A stretch of 64,000 nucleotides of DNA from Mycobacterium scrofulaceum (GCF_002086735.1 NZ_MVIJ01000017.1:40759-104758), one strand, 5' to 3'. Shown: positions 47,094 to 56,471, counted from the stretch's first letter. Program-made: numbers and translations. The notes: generated by a model not told the origin, from the letters alone.

Positions 47094-47594
47094 CTAGGGA
47101 GCCGGGACGACCGTGGACCGGCGCTGGCCACCGTTGCGCTCGTTCCAAAGCCGGTAGACGTCCACCGCGCCGTCCTGAGGCTGGTAGCGCATCGGCAGGC
47201 GCCGCTGGTCCCAGCGCTTGGCGAATTCGTCGTAAAAGGTGGACACCTCGAAATACTTGCGGTCGTCGAGGTAGTACTGCTCGTAGGCCTCGCGTGTGAT
47301 CAGGAAGATGACTTCCTTCGGTGAGCAGTAGTACAGCGAGCCCAGGCACATCGGGCAGGGATGGGCCATCACGTAGATCGTGCTGTCGACCAGGTGCTCG
47401 GTGCCCAGCTTCATGCACGCCTCGCGGATGGCCAGGATCTCCGCATGGGCGGTCGGGTCGTTCGTCTGCGCCACTTTGTTGGCGCTCTCCGCGAGTACCT
47501 CGCCGTCCTGGACGATCACGGTCGCGAACGGGCGGCCGCCGTCGGCGACGTTGTGGCGGGCGAGGTCGATGGTCCGCTGGGCGAAGTCGGTCAC
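47094..47594 (-). CDS. Cytidine/guanine-deaminase-fold protein
   Basis: This 166-residue zinc-dependent deaminase has the HAE (His50, Glu52) and PCPMC (Cys80, Cys83) motifs of the CMP/guanine deaminase superfamily. It is the Rv0828c orthologue by order. The GTG at 47594 was chosen because it gives the usual N-terminus MTDFAQRTIDLAR; the frame is open to 47696. The C-terminal part (DEFAKRWDQRRLPM) resembles guanine deaminases, so guanine or a related base is a possible substrate. Confidence 0.85.
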   Translation of the reverse strand: MTDFAQRTIDLARHNVADGGRPFATVIVQDGEVLAESANKVAQTNDPTAHAEILAIREACMKLGTEHLVDSTIYVMAHPCPMCLGSLYYCSPKEVIFLITREAYEQYYLDDRKYFEVSTFYDEFAKRWDQRRLPMRYQPQDGAVDVYRLWNERNGGQRRSTVVPAP

Positions 47595-47685
47595 AGGTCG
47601 GAGGGTAGTCCCGCGGAGGGCGGGATCGGCGCTGTGATAGTGACTAGATTGTCTATTTGATTTCGGGATCGGGATGAGGAGCAGC

Positions 47686-48585
47686 ATGGCGCGCACCGAC
47701 CGTGATCGCTGGGACCTGGCGACGAGCGTGGGCGCGACGGCGACGATGGTCGCCGCCCAGCGCGCCCTGTCCTCGGACGCGAAGTTGATCGACGACCCGT
47801 ACGCGGCCCCGCTCGTGCGCGCCGTCGGGATCGAGGTCTACGTCCGGCTGGTGAACGGCGAGATCCCGGCGGGCGGCACCTCCGAGTTCGATCCGCACCG
47901 CATGGCGCGGGGGATGGCTTGCCGCACCAGGTTTTACGACGACTTCTTCCTGGAGGCGGCGCGGAGCGGCATTGGCCAGGCGGTGATCCTCGCGTCGGGG
48001 CTTGACGCCCGTGCCTACCGCCTGGCGTGGCCGGCGGGCACCGTGGTCTACGAGGTCGACATGCCGGAGGTGATCGAGTTCAAGACCCTGACCCTCGAGG
48101 GCCTCGGCGCCGAGCCGACCGCCGAACGGCGCACCGTCGCGGTCGACCTGCGCGACGACTGGGCCACCGCGCTGCGCGACGCGGGATTCGATCCGCAGGC
48201 ACCGTCGGCGTGGAGCGCCGAAGGGCTGCTGGTGTATCTGCCGGAGACCGCCCAGGACGGGTTGTTCGACAACATCACCGCCTTGAGCGCGCCGGGCAGC
48301 CGCCTGGCCTTCGACTTCGTACCCGACACCGCCGTTTTCGCCGATCCGCGCTGGCGCGCGCACCACGACCGGATGAGCGAACTCGGGTTCGAAGTCGACT
48401 TCAACGACCTCGTCTACCACGGCGAGCGCAGCCACATCGTCGACCACCTGAGCCAGCGCGGCTGGCAGACCTCATCGCAGACCGTGGCCGAACTGCACGC
48501 CGCCAACGGCTTCGCCTATGCCGACGACGAGGTCGCGCAGGCCTTTGCCGATGTGACCTACAGCCGCGCGGTGCTCGGCGGATAG
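47686..48585 (+). CDS. SAM-dependent methyltransferase, TIGR00027 family
   Basis: This 299-residue protein belongs to the mycobacterial O-methyltransferase-like family: [20 protein letters not shown] at the start, then [14 protein letters not shown] (SAM-binding loop), [11 protein letters not shown] and [10 protein letters not shown]. The ATG at 47686 is preceded by a perfect GAGGAG; the ATG at 47674 is a weaker option. It is the Rv0830 orthologue. The substrate is unknown. It is the last core-genome gene before the integrated element. Confidence 0.92.
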   Translation: MARTDRDRWDLATSVGATATMVAAQRALSSDAKLIDDPYAAPLVRAVGIEVYVRLVNGEIPAGGTSEFDPHRMARGMACRTRFYDDFFLEAARSGIGQAVILASGLDARAYRLAWPAGTVVYEVDMPEVIEFKTLTLEGLGAEPTAERRTVAVDLRDDWATALRDAGFDPQAPSAWSAEGLLVYLPETAQDGLFDNITALSAPGSRLAFDFVPDTAVFADPRWRAHHDRMSELGFEVDFNDLVYHGERSHIVDHLSQRGWQTSSQTVAELHAANGFAYADDEVAQAFADVTYSRAVLGG

Positions 48586-48615
48586 CAGCAGCCATCCCGT
48601 CGCAGCCGAAACGCT

Positions 48616-48661
48616 TTGGTGCCCCCACTAGGACTCGAACCTAGGACCTGCGGATTAAAAG
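48616..48661 (-). other. attL, partial tRNA-Lys copy
   Basis: This 46-bp sequence is identical to 62191-62236 and reads, on the minus strand, as the anticodon loop to CCA end of tRNA-Lys. It lacks the 5' half and so is not a functional tRNA. Confidence 0.93.
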
Positions 48662-48813
48662 CCGCTAGGTGGAACGCACTTGCCGTCGCTGCATTGTCCG
48701 GCAGTGATCCCGCAGCGGCCACAGAAAGCGCTTCTGAACTGGGCAGAAAGGGTAGTCACGGTCTAGCAGGTGCTGTGTCGCGCGTTCGCCCTGTTCGGCA
48801 CGTCGCGGAAAGT

Positions 48814-48832
48814 CTGCTGACACGCTGCTGAC
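48814..48832 (+). repeat. Probable integrase arm-type site near attL
   Basis: The sequence CTGCTGACACGCTGCTGAC matches 18 of 19 bases at 62098-62116 near attR, in the same orientation. The internal TGCTGAC repeat and placement inside both ends fit arm-type binding sites of a tyrosine integrase. Confidence 0.5.
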
Positions 48833-48894
48833 AAGTCCGCCGCGCCGCGCTGAAATTGGCAGGCACTGTCATGGGCCTATGGCACGATCGATGC

Positions 48895-49350
48895 GTGGAC
48901 CCGCTCACAATTGTTGTTGCAGCTGTTGCTCTCGGAGCGCAGGAAGGCGTACGGGAGACGGTGGCGGCTGCCGTCAAGGACACCTACGCCGGGCTCAAGC
49001 GGCTCATTACGGACCGCTACAAGGGCGTCGACCCCACCGGCGTCGAGAACAAGCCAAGCTCCGAAGCGAAGCGGGCCTCGCTGGAAGAAGACCTGAAGGA
49101 TGCAGGCGCAGAGCAGGACGCGGACCTCTTGGCTGCGGCGAAGGCGGTCATCGAAGCCGTCCGCGCGGACAATCCCCAGGCGGGAGAACCAATTGGGGTC
49201 GACCTGGAGAGGATCGAAGCGGAAGCGCTTCGTATCCAGAATGTGCAATCGACCGGTGGGGGAGTTCGCGTTCGCGATGCAAAGGTCGCCGGGGCTATCG
49301 ATATCAGCGGTGTGTCGTCGGGCCAGACGGGACCACCGGCCACCCCTTAG
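48895..49350 (+). CDS. Small regulatory partner of a STAND NTPase (GVxxTxxxAVKDxYxxLK family)
   Basis: This 151-residue protein begins MDPLTIVVAAVALGAQEGVR and continues ETVAAAVKDTYAGLKRLI. That actinobacterial pattern is common in proteins encoded just before NTPase-linked effector genes. Its C-terminus carries a GGGVRVRDAKVAGAIDIS segment that echoes the motif at the start of the next protein, possibly a RHIM-like adaptor motif. GTG 48895 gives the family-typical start; TTG 48856 and ATG 48871 are alternatives. The NTPase GTG lies 41 bases downstream. Confidence 0.65.
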   Translation: MDPLTIVVAAVALGAQEGVRETVAAAVKDTYAGLKRLITDRYKGVDPTGVENKPSSEAKRASLEEDLKDAGAEQDADLLAAAKAVIEAVRADNPQAGEPIGVDLERIEAEALRIQNVQSTGGGVRVRDAKVAGAIDISGVSSGQTGPPATP

Positions 49351-49391
49351 CGGGCGCGGCAGCATCTGAAGGTTCTGCTGCCGCGCCGTTA

Positions 49392-51635
49392 GTGCATCTA
49401 AGCGGTAACACTGTTGGCCGTGATCTCAACGTCACTCTGGGCAATCCATCGGTCTACGAAACGATGGGGCGGGACGCGTACCTTGCTCGGGCTTTAGAAG
49501 ATTCGGATTCACGGATCGAACGGCGACGGGCTGGTGCGGGTCTCGACGAAGCTCAGGTTGCGCGGATTCAGCACCTCCTACCTCAGGTACCTCACCAGTT
49601 GAGAGGGTTGTCGAGCGGTCAATTCATCGTTCTGACAGGCGCATTGGGAACTGGCAAGTCGGACATAGCCGAGGGCTGGATTCGTAGTGCGGCAGAGTTG
49701 GCGCAGAGCGATCCCGATGCTCCGTTACCGGTTTGGGTTGCCATAGACGACCTCGAGTCCTCGCTAGAGGTCCACCTCCAGCGCGAAGTCGGTGTACTGG
49801 CGCTGGAAACTGTCGGCGCAGATATCGTCATCGACGGCCTAGACCAACGCGCAGACCGTGCCGAAAGGACCATTGGCTACGCGGATTCGCTTACACGACG
49901 GTGGCCGCGTTCGCGCGTTGTCCTGACATCCCGTGCAACACACAATGTTCGCGACAGCGTGGTGATCCGAGTCGACCCAATGCCGAAGTCTTATGGTCGG
50001 AAACTGGTGAGCTTGGTGGCCGGTACAGCACAGGTCGGCGACCTGCGACCTGAAATCGAGGAAGCTCTTGAACGGCCTCTGTTCGCCTTATTGATCGGAC
50101 AGCAGGCCAGTTCGGGCGAACTCACCACGATGACGGAAGTCATTGAGGGTGTTGTCCGCAAGGTCGTTGGGAGGGAGGACAAGGACCTTTATCCCCACCT
50201 ACGGCAATTGGCCATCCGAACAACAACGACTGCACGTCCCGTCGACCCCGAGAGCTTTGTTGACTTCGATGTGGCTTCCAAGCTTCGAGATTCGCCGTTC
50301 CTGACAACGACAGCGCACGGTTTGTCATTCTCGTTGGCAACCTTCGAGCAGTGGTTTGCTTCGCGGGCCGTGCTCGAAGAGGCTGTTTCACTGGACGACA
50401 TTCTGGTGGACCTGCCGTCGTTCGACCGATGGAAGTACGTGCTGTCAATAGTGCTCGCGTCTGGTGAACCATCACGAGTAGATCCAGTGATGGCGCGCAT
50501 CGCGCGTTGGAACCCTGGGGCAATTGGATGGATCATCAACGAGACTGAAAGCGCAGGACTAAACCGATACAGGGAAGATTCGTCAGATTCCCAGCAGCAG
50601 ATGGGTTACCGCCTGCGGTTTGCACTTGAGGCGATGCTCGACGGTCTAGGGCCACTGTCCGCGGCCTTCACACCTTTTGCAACTACCGGCCTCGACTCGT
50701 TGGAGCACTTCTCCCTTGGGCTCGAATACGGCGGTGAGAGGGTCAGCACTACATGGCTCATATCGAACCAGGTCCCAGATAACCCCCTTCCGCCACTAAT
50801 TGACGCATCGGTTGAGGTATCCACCAACCGTTGGTTCTCTATCGAAACAGCCGCAATGCCCGCTTCGCGGAACTGGGTGTGGGCTGCTGCGCGAAACATC
50901 TTGGCGGGCGACCTAAGCGAGTGTCTAACGTCGGTCGCCATCCGCATAGCCAGCCAACATGACGGTGTTGTGCGGCGCGAGGTGGAAGATCTTCGGCGAA
51001 GGAATGTAACTGACCCAACGGATCTCGACGACATCGGTCGCGGCTTATATGGCAGTATCTACCCGCTGCCTGACGTTATGCCGGGTCGGAATGGCTGGCC
51101 CGGGTTCTCGCTGGAATCCGTGGCGAAACGAGTCCGCGCCGTCATCGAAGCCGCGATCCAGTGCTACATCGAGCTTTGCGATAGTGTTGCGCCAAACTTC
51201 GGAGATACGTTGGCACACAAGGGAATGATGCCTTTCGAGTATTATGCTGATATGTCCTACGGGGGTTCGGGTAGCGGTGGACCGTTCTCATTAGGACCTG
51301 CCGAACCAGGAATCCGTTGGCTTCTCCGACCGATTGGGACGCCGCTCCCGAACGGTCAGCGGCACGGCAACAACGCAGTGAACATCACGATCAACGATGA
51401 GACGCGGTCAGCCGAAATCCGAGACGACAAGCAAGCTTTTGGTGATGCGTACTTTGAGTACATCGCTAACACGCCTGGCCTGAAACCATTCTCGGATTCG
51501 TTCTCGATCTCCACAGGTCGATTCGACATCATCGACAAGAAGCCAGCCACGCACATCGCGGTAGGTTGGCTATGGGACGATCTCAAGAACCTGAAGTGGG
51601 TGTCCGGCCTGAAGCCGAACGACAGGACAGAGTAG
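49392..51635 (+). CDS. STAND-type P-loop NTPase, putative defence effector
   Basis: This 747-residue protein opens with an adaptor-like motif (LSGNTVGRDLNVTLGN), then Walker A GALGTGKS (83-90), Walker B DIVIDGLDQ (144-152) and a sensor-like VVLTSRA. The C-terminal 500 residues have no domain I recognise. STAND NTPases act as molecular switches and are common anti-phage sensors. The start is uncertain because the frame is open back to 48879; GTG 49392 begins at the shared motif. It is a cargo gene next to attL. Confidence 0.7.
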   Translation: MHLSGNTVGRDLNVTLGNPSVYETMGRDAYLARALEDSDSRIERRRAGAGLDEAQVARIQHLLPQVPHQLRGLSSGQFIVLTGALGTGKSDIAEGWIRSAAELAQSDPDAPLPVWVAIDDLESSLEVHLQREVGVLALETVGADIVIDGLDQRADRAERTIGYADSLTRRWPRSRVVLTSRATHNVRDSVVIRVDPMPKSYGRKLVSLVAGTAQVGDLRPEIEEALERPLFALLIGQQASSGELTTMTEVIEGVVRKVVGREDKDLYPHLRQLAIRTTTTARPVDPESFVDFDVASKLRDSPFLTTTAHGLSFSLATFEQWFASRAVLEEAVSLDDILVDLPSFDRWKYVLSIVLASGEPSRVDPVMARIARWNPGAIGWIINETESAGLNRYREDSSDSQQQMGYRLRFALEAMLDGLGPLSAAFTPFATTGLDSLEHFSLGLEYGGERVSTTWLISNQVPDNPLPPLIDASVEVSTNRWFSIETAAMPASRNWVWAAARNILAGDLSECLTSVAIRIASQHDGVVRREVEDLRRRNVTDPTDLDDIGRGLYGSIYPLPDVMPGRNGWPGFSLESVAKRVRAVIEAAIQCYIELCDSVAPNFGDTLAHKGMMPFEYYADMSYGGSGSGGPFSLGPAEPGIRWLLRPIGTPLPNGQRHGNNAVNITINDETRSAEIRDDKQAFGDAYFEYIANTPGLKPFSDSFSISTGRFDIIDKKPATHIAVGWLWDDLKNLKWVSGLKPNDRTE

Positions 51636-51647
51636 ACGGTGGGTTAT

Positions 51648-53051
51648 TCATCCCGCCGAACGACGCTTCAACGGAACAATTTTGGTGCTGGCGCCTGCTG
51701 TTCCCCGGCCTACCTTCGGCGCCACCAGTTCGTCTTCGGTGATGTAGTCGGCGTAGGTCGATAGCGTCAGTACGAAACTGGAGTGTCCCAGCCACTTCGA
51801 CACCTGCATGTAGTGCTCCCCGGCGCTCAGGTTCATGGTGGCGAACGTATGCCGCAAGTCGTGGAACCGTACGGATCCTAGGCCGAGTGCCGCGCAGGCG
51901 GGCTGAAGGTAGTTGTCGTACAGGTTGTCGGCCACCACTGGCTTAGCCCAGTCAAACGCCGAGCGGCTGCGCCGACCAGGAAATAGCGGCGCGTGCGGTA
52001 TGTGATGCCTCTTGCCGTTGGTGTCGCGCAGCTTGCCGGCGAACGGGTGAACCTTAGTCAGGTGGTCGCGTAGCTCGTCGGTCAGCCACGGCGCGAGAGG
52101 CACTACTCGATCCGTTGAGGCGTCGCTTTTCGGCGTGCCTTCGACCCACTCAAGCGGAGCGGTTGCCTCTGAGCCCTCAGGCCTTGCCCGCTTCATGGTG
52201 CGGACAATCCGGATACTGCCGACCGTTCCGGGGATATCCGATAGCGACACATCGCCAACCTGCAGACCCTGGAGCTCTGCGGCCCGGACTCCGGTATGCG
52301 CCGCGAACAGCACGGCCAGCGCGTACACCGCGTTACCCTTCTCGCGAGCGATCCATTCATGCACCGCCGCTACCTGATTGGCGGTCAGCGGGTGATGTGC
52401 GAACGGCTGTGTACCTGTGGCGGTCCTGCGCTTAGTGGTTCGACGCGGGCCAGGAAGCACCGGGTTGGATGTCAAGGCACCGTCCCGTACGGCCACATCG
52501 AGTATCCGTCTAAGCGTTCCGACGATGTGCTTGACCGTCTTCGGGCTGCGGTGCACAACCGGGGCGGGGGAGGCGGGGCGGCTCGGATCGGCCTTCCCTC
52601 GCGTGACAAAGCTGCGCCGCTCATGCGGGGCGAAAAGTCTTGCCCGAAAGCTGTCGACATCTGCAGCGGTGATGGCCGCGACAGGCTTGCTACCGAACAC
52701 CGGCGCGATGTGCGTGCGGTACAGCTTCTCGTAGCCTTCGATGGTCGTCGGCTCCATCTGCCCCACGAGGCTGTTCAGGTACTGCCGGGCATAGGTGCCC
52801 AGCGGCGTGTTCGCCTTCGCCTTGACGCTGCTGGGATCGATACCCTTCGCGCCGTCTAAGGCATCCTCCACCTTCCTCAGGCGTGCCTTCGCCTTACGCT
52901 CGGTGTCGAACGTCTCGGACGTCTGCCTTGTCTTGCCGGTCGGTGCCCCGAACTCATCGCGCACGGGCTCACGCCAGACCACCTGATAGCTGGTCGTCGG
53001 ATTGCCGTACTTGTCGAGCTTGCCGGTCGTGCGCTTCCTCAGATACGCCAT
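51648..53051 (-). CDS. int: Tyrosine-family site-specific integrase
   Basis: This 467-residue recombinase shows the N-terminal core-binding (SAM-like) domain and catalytic residues: Arg in HTGVRAAEL, HDLRH (His-x-x-Arg), the His of WLGHSS and a nucleophilic Tyr in LSTYADY. It directs integration at the tRNA-Lys 46-bp core. The ATG at 53051 overlaps the stop of the DUF4314 ORF (TGATG). The frame is open to 53177 without support. Confidence 0.95.
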   Translation of the reverse strand: MAYLRKRTTGKLDKYGNPTTSYQVVWREPVRDEFGAPTGKTRQTSETFDTERKAKARLRKVEDALDGAKGIDPSSVKAKANTPLGTYARQYLNSLVGQMEPTTIEGYEKLYRTHIAPVFGSKPVAAITAADVDSFRARLFAPHERRSFVTRGKADPSRPASPAPVVHRSPKTVKHIVGTLRRILDVAVRDGALTSNPVLPGPRRTTKRRTATGTQPFAHHPLTANQVAAVHEWIAREKGNAVYALAVLFAAHTGVRAAELQGLQVGDVSLSDIPGTVGSIRIVRTMKRARPEGSEATAPLEWVEGTPKSDASTDRVVPLAPWLTDELRDHLTKVHPFAGKLRDTNGKRHHIPHAPLFPGRRSRSAFDWAKPVVADNLYDNYLQPACAALGLGSVRFHDLRHTFATMNLSAGEHYMQVSKWLGHSSFVLTLSTYADYITEDELVAPKVGRGTAGASTKIVPLKRRSAG

Positions 53052-53308
53052 CACTCCACCTCTTCCTGGCCGTTGGTGGCCATCCCGTTGCATGTCGGCT
53101 CTGGCCGTGGTGCTCTCCCGATGACTTGATACGGGTCTACTTCGAGTAGAAGCAGAAGCGTGCGTCCGTTGTCGCAATCCACATCAGCCTGTCTGCCCGA
53201 GTCGAGTACGCGCAGTACGGTCCCCGTGGTGCCAACGGGCAACGGGTTAGGGTCATTCGGCATAGTGCCTGTGATCCGTACGCGGTCACCTGGTTGCACG
53301 GTCATCAC
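53051..53308 (-). CDS. DUF4314 small phage-type protein
   Basis: This 85-residue protein begins MTVQPGDRVRITGTMPNDPN and continues with an SH3/KOW-like strand set (VGTTGTVLRVLD). It matches the DUF4314 family of small actinophage and mobile-element proteins. The ATG overlaps the serine recombinase stop (ATGA), and its stop overlaps the integrase ATG. Function is unknown; coupling to int suggests a role in integration or its regulation. Confidence 0.75.
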   Translation of the reverse strand: MMTVQPGDRVRITGTMPNDPNPLPVGTTGTVLRVLDSGRQADVDCDNGRTLLLLLEVDPYQVIGRAPRPEPTCNGMATNGQEEVE

Positions 53309-53964
53309 GCCACACCCTCACGTTCGAGCACGCCGCGAACAGTGCTGTAACTCCATGTGTTGCTACGCGGGGCGGCAATGCCGGCAACATCGAGAGCCTT
53401 CGCGATGGCCTTGGTTCCCAAACCGCCACTGCGCAATTCGACGATCCGGTCAACGGTGCAGCGGTCGATAGTGGAAGGCTTGCCGAGCTGCTTTCCGGCC
53501 TGCCGGGCCTTGATGAGACCTTGCTTGGTGCGCTTCGAGATGAGCTCGCGTTCTTCCTCAGCGACTAGCAGCCTGGCGTGCGCGACCAGTTGAGACACTG
53601 TGTCGCTATCGGTTCCATCCAGGCCAACGATTCGCCAGCCTTCGGCTTTGGCGTCGGCCACAAGCTTCGCACCGTCTGCCATGCTGCGGCTGGAGCGGTC
53701 AAGAGTGTTGACTACCAACACGTTCGCGATACCGGCCTGGATAGCCGTCACAGCGGCAATGCGTCCGTACAACTTATCGGTCTTGCGACCGCTCATGACA
53801 TCGACGTGCAGGCCGACCAGCTCGAAACCGTTGGCAGCGCAGAACTGCTCAACTTGATCCCGTTGCGCCTCAAGACCGTAACCGTTTTCGGCCTGCCGGT
53901 TGGTCGAAACGCGTAGGTAGCCTATTGCTCTCGGCGCTGGATAGCCGGCGTTTGCTGTGCTCAT
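53305..53964 (-). CDS. Small serine recombinase / resolvase-invertase type
   Basis: This 219-residue recombinase has the catalytic Ser20 in IGYLRVSTNRQ, the LDRSSRS Arg cluster and a C-terminal HTH (GLGTKAIAKALDVAGIAAPRS). At this size it resembles resolvases and invertases rather than large phage serine integrases. ATG 53964 follows GGAGAGAA. It is coupled to DUF4314 and int. It may resolve multimers or invert a segment; no inverted crossover sites were found by eye. Confidence 0.85.
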   Translation of the reverse strand: MSTANAGYPAPRAIGYLRVSTNRQAENGYGLEAQRDQVEQFCAANGFELVGLHVDVMSGRKTDKLYGRIAAVTAIQAGIANVLVVNTLDRSSRSMADGAKLVADAKAEGWRIVGLDGTDSDTVSQLVAHARLLVAEEERELISKRTKQGLIKARQAGKQLGKPSTIDRCTVDRIVELRSGGLGTKAIAKALDVAGIAAPRSNTWSYSTVRGVLEREGVA

Positions 53965-54058
53965 GTTCTCTCCGGGTGTCGGTTGTGGCGAATGACGAGC
54001 GTCACCCACCTCACCGAATACTTATAGCCGACCGCTCTACCTCGAAAGATGGCTCGAA

Positions 54059-54931
54059 TTAGGGCCTGCGGTACTTCCTGTGACCCCGACCGCCGTCCTC
54101 TATCGCTCGCTGCTCGAACACGCCAGCTTGCCGGTTCGCTTCGTTCGCCAGGCGCATGGCGAACTCGCCGGTGATGTGCACCTCGCGTGGCTGCTGGCGC
54201 TTCTCGCGGTCGAATTCGCGCGACCTGCCCTGTCCTAGCGGCCCGCCATCCCAAGATGACTGGGGCTGCTCATCAGCTGGCCAATCGGCGCTAACGCTGC
54301 TACTGCCTTCCGGGCATGTCCGCGCGCGCAGTGTGTCCGGTTCGGGTGCGGGTTGGGTGTGCAGGGTCGGTGGTCGGCCTAAGGACGCAACGTCACTTTG
54401 GGTGAAAGATTCGGTGCTGTTGCCGGCTGAATCGCCGTAACCTAAAGCGTCATTAGGCCTTCCGCCAATGCTGTCCCATACCTGCTCGAAGGGCGATGGC
54501 TGTTCGCCCTGGGACAGTACAACTTCCGCTGGTGGCTTTAGGCCAGCGCGGTCCAAGCTGTTTTGGATGGCCTTCAGTTGCACATCGGGCGGCTTGGTGT
54601 CGTCAAAGGCGAACTCAATGAGCTTTCCCATCAGGCGGTTTGAAGCGTTCTCCACGCGGATGCGCGCAGCCTCCTTGACCCTCTTGGTCGCGCCACCATG
54701 GGTCCGGCATACCGTGCTACCGTAAATCGCAAACTTTCGGCACCGTTCGCCCCGGCTGTTCGTTGCCACACACCTCCTCTCCGGGTTATCAGCTAGGAGC
54801 GTGTCCTGCCGATTGGGCAGTTCGATGGCTTCAGAGTTTGATGCATCGGGTGGAATGACAGCCGGAAGGCAGTCGCTCTCACGGATTTCTTCGGCCTCTA
54901 CGTCGATGATGTTGTTCTCGTCATGGTTCAT
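54059..54931 (-). CDS. Zinc-finger protein, possible small-terminase-like
   Basis: This 290-residue protein has an N-terminal acidic region, a zinc-binding RRCVATNSRGERC...VCRTHGG motif (the pattern CxATxxxGxxC, C, HGG) and a helical stretch (RVKEAARIRVENASNRLMGKL). The Cys/HGG motif is common in small terminases and related phage DNA-binding proteins of actinophages. ATG 54931 is preceded by AAGAAGGGA and overlaps the upstream small ORF by 4 bases. The C-terminal half is low-complexity and unrecognised. Confidence 0.55.
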   Translation of the reverse strand: MNHDENNIIDVEAEEIRESDCLPAVIPPDASNSEAIELPNRQDTLLADNPERRCVATNSRGERCRKFAIYGSTVCRTHGGATKRVKEAARIRVENASNRLMGKLIEFAFDDTKPPDVQLKAIQNSLDRAGLKPPAEVVLSQGEQPSPFEQVWDSIGGRPNDALGYGDSAGNSTESFTQSDVASLGRPPTLHTQPAPEPDTLRARTCPEGSSSVSADWPADEQPQSSWDGGPLGQGRSREFDREKRQQPREVHITGEFAMRLANEANRQAGVFEQRAIEDGGRGHRKYRRP

Positions 54932-55119
54932 CGCGCCAGTCCCTTCTTGGCAGATCGCGGTCGTGCATCTCTGGTCCGTTGGTGTTGCGGGTGCCGCATC
55001 CTGGCGCAAACCGCCGCCAGTGCCGCCAGGCAGCGCGTGCTCTGACTTGGGGTTTGCGGAGCTTGTGGATCTTGCGGATTGTCGGCAGAAGGCGAAGACG
55101 GGCCTCTGCGGCGGCTCAA
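54928..55119 (-). CDS. Small basic coupled ORF, tentative
   Basis: This 63-residue frame ends in TGA overlapping the ATG of the zinc-finger gene and begins 11 bases after the stop of the ATPase gene. It is Pro/Gln-rich, then Arg/Lys-rich. Only its position supports it. The same stretch also reads as a possible N-terminal extension of the zinc-finger protein (from ATG 55126). Confidence 0.3.
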   Translation of the reverse strand: MSRRRGPSSPSADNPQDPQAPQTPSQSTRCLAALAAVCARMRHPQHQRTRDARPRSAKKGLAR

Positions 55120-55129
55120 ACTTCATAAG

Positions 55130-56404
55130 TTAAAACTCAACTTTCGTGCTCTTGAGAATTGATTCATCATCGATGTGGTGCCCGTTGTTGGCGGCGGGTG
55201 CTTGTGCTTGGGTTTCGGCTTCAGGTTCCTTGACGTACCGAGACCAAGCATCCTCGAATGCGGCGAGGTAGTAGCCCCTGCTGTTGGCGTCGGTACTCCA
55301 CCAGATGTTGGTGCTCTTGATTCCGTAGGGCTTCAGCAGTTGCGATAAGTCCCTAGAGCCAAGCGGAGTTCCGTCACGGCGGTAGCTTTTCCAGGGTGAT
55401 TCATCAAGGCTCTCAAGCATTTTGAGGAGTTGCGGCGTCTTAAGAGCTGGTTTGGTGTTCTCTTTCATGAGGGATTCGCCCCTCTTAGAGAGGAAGATTC
55501 GGTGGAGGTCGGCCAGCAGTTGCACGCCGGTGCTGGTCGGCTCCCCCATGTCTCGCAGATCCGCAAGTGCCGCAAGTGCCGCATTGTCGCAGGTCAGAGG
55601 CCAGTGACCGCCCGCAAACGATGCGCACGCCAGCAATGCTTCCCAGCAGTCCGCCGCCCGGTCGGCAATCCCTTCCGGCATGTCCGGCCACGCGACTACG
55701 TATTGGTTTCCGTCCCAGAGTTTTTGCTTGACCTGCAGTGCCCATTGCGCAAGACGGGCGCCGAGAAGCGCGGCTTTGGGTTCGTCCTCCCGAATGCGCC
55801 AGGGCTTGACCGTCTCGCCAGAGGCGCGGCGCTTCATTGACACCACCACGGCGCGGCTCATGATGGTGTCCGGAAGATCGTCCAAGCCAGCAAGACCCAC
55901 CGCGCCGTAGGCGGGGAAATCTACAACCTCCACATTGCTGCCCTGCACCACGCACCGAGAAGACGTTCCGCTTCTGCGGTGTCCGGCATTGATCACGCCA
56001 CGAATGTCTTCATGATCTCCGGCTTTGGGGCCGAAGATGGTGTCTACCTCATCAACCAGCAGCGTGGGCCGGTTCTCGGGTTTGTCGCCGAGTTTGCGAA
56101 TTAGTGCCGCTGCGCTCATGTTGAGGGCAATGAAGCCGCGCAATACGAGGTGCTCACTGACTTCCAGCGCGCGGGTTTTGCCGCTGCTGGGTTCTGGTGA
56201 CTTGAAATAGATTCGTGGTGTGGAGTCCCACAGTTCCATGAAATGTGTGTGCGCGATCCACAGCGTGTGTGCGTGCCGCATGTGTTCGCTGGGATAGATC
56301 ACGTAGCGGGATAGAAATTCATCGATTTCATCCAGCAGTTCCGCGCCGTCGATTTGCTTCTCAGTGTCGTGGGCGACATTGGCGTTTGCGTCCGGTAGAT
56401 TCAT
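55130..56404 (-). CDS. DUF3631 P-loop ATPase, phage-type primase/helicase-associated
   Basis: This 424-residue protein carries a P-loop SPEPSSGKTRAL, Walker B TLLVDEVDTIF and the DUF3631 C-terminal domain (LRDMGEPTSTGVQLLADL, then SRDLSQLLKPYGI). Homologues occur in the small mycobacterial prophages phiRv1 and phiRv2 and in other actinophages, where DUF3631 accompanies replication functions. It would act as a helicase or DNA-binding ATPase in element replication (inference). The stop is 10 bases from the next small ORF. Confidence 0.85.
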   Translation of the reverse strand: MNLPDANANVAHDTEKQIDGAELLDEIDEFLSRYVIYPSEHMRHAHTLWIAHTHFMELWDSTPRIYFKSPEPSSGKTRALEVSEHLVLRGFIALNMSAAALIRKLGDKPENRPTLLVDEVDTIFGPKAGDHEDIRGVINAGHRRSGTSSRCVVQGSNVEVVDFPAYGAVGLAGLDDLPDTIMSRAVVVSMKRRASGETVKPWRIREDEPKAALLGARLAQWALQVKQKLWDGNQYVVAWPDMPEGIADRAADCWEALLACASFAGGHWPLTCDNAALAALADLRDMGEPTSTGVQLLADLHRIFLSKRGESLMKENTKPALKTPQLLKMLESLDESPWKSYRRDGTPLGSRDLSQLLKPYGIKSTNIWWSTDANSRGYYLAAFEDAWSRYVKEPEAETQAQAPAANNGHHIDDESILKSTKVEF

Positions 56405-56471
56405 GTCATCTTCCTTCTCGAGGCCGCCCGATGTCCGTCAACGCAATTGGGCGGTCTCGCTTTTTAATGGC

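Noticed and set aside
48879..49391. Frameshift fusion of the two STAND-pair genes
   Set aside because: The first gene has its own conserved start and stop, and a GTG begins the second 41 bases later, so separate genes are the simpler reading.
54932..55126. N-terminal extension of the zinc-finger protein
   Set aside because: ATG 54931 has a good ribosome site; the upstream part has no motif. It is listed as a weak small ORF instead.
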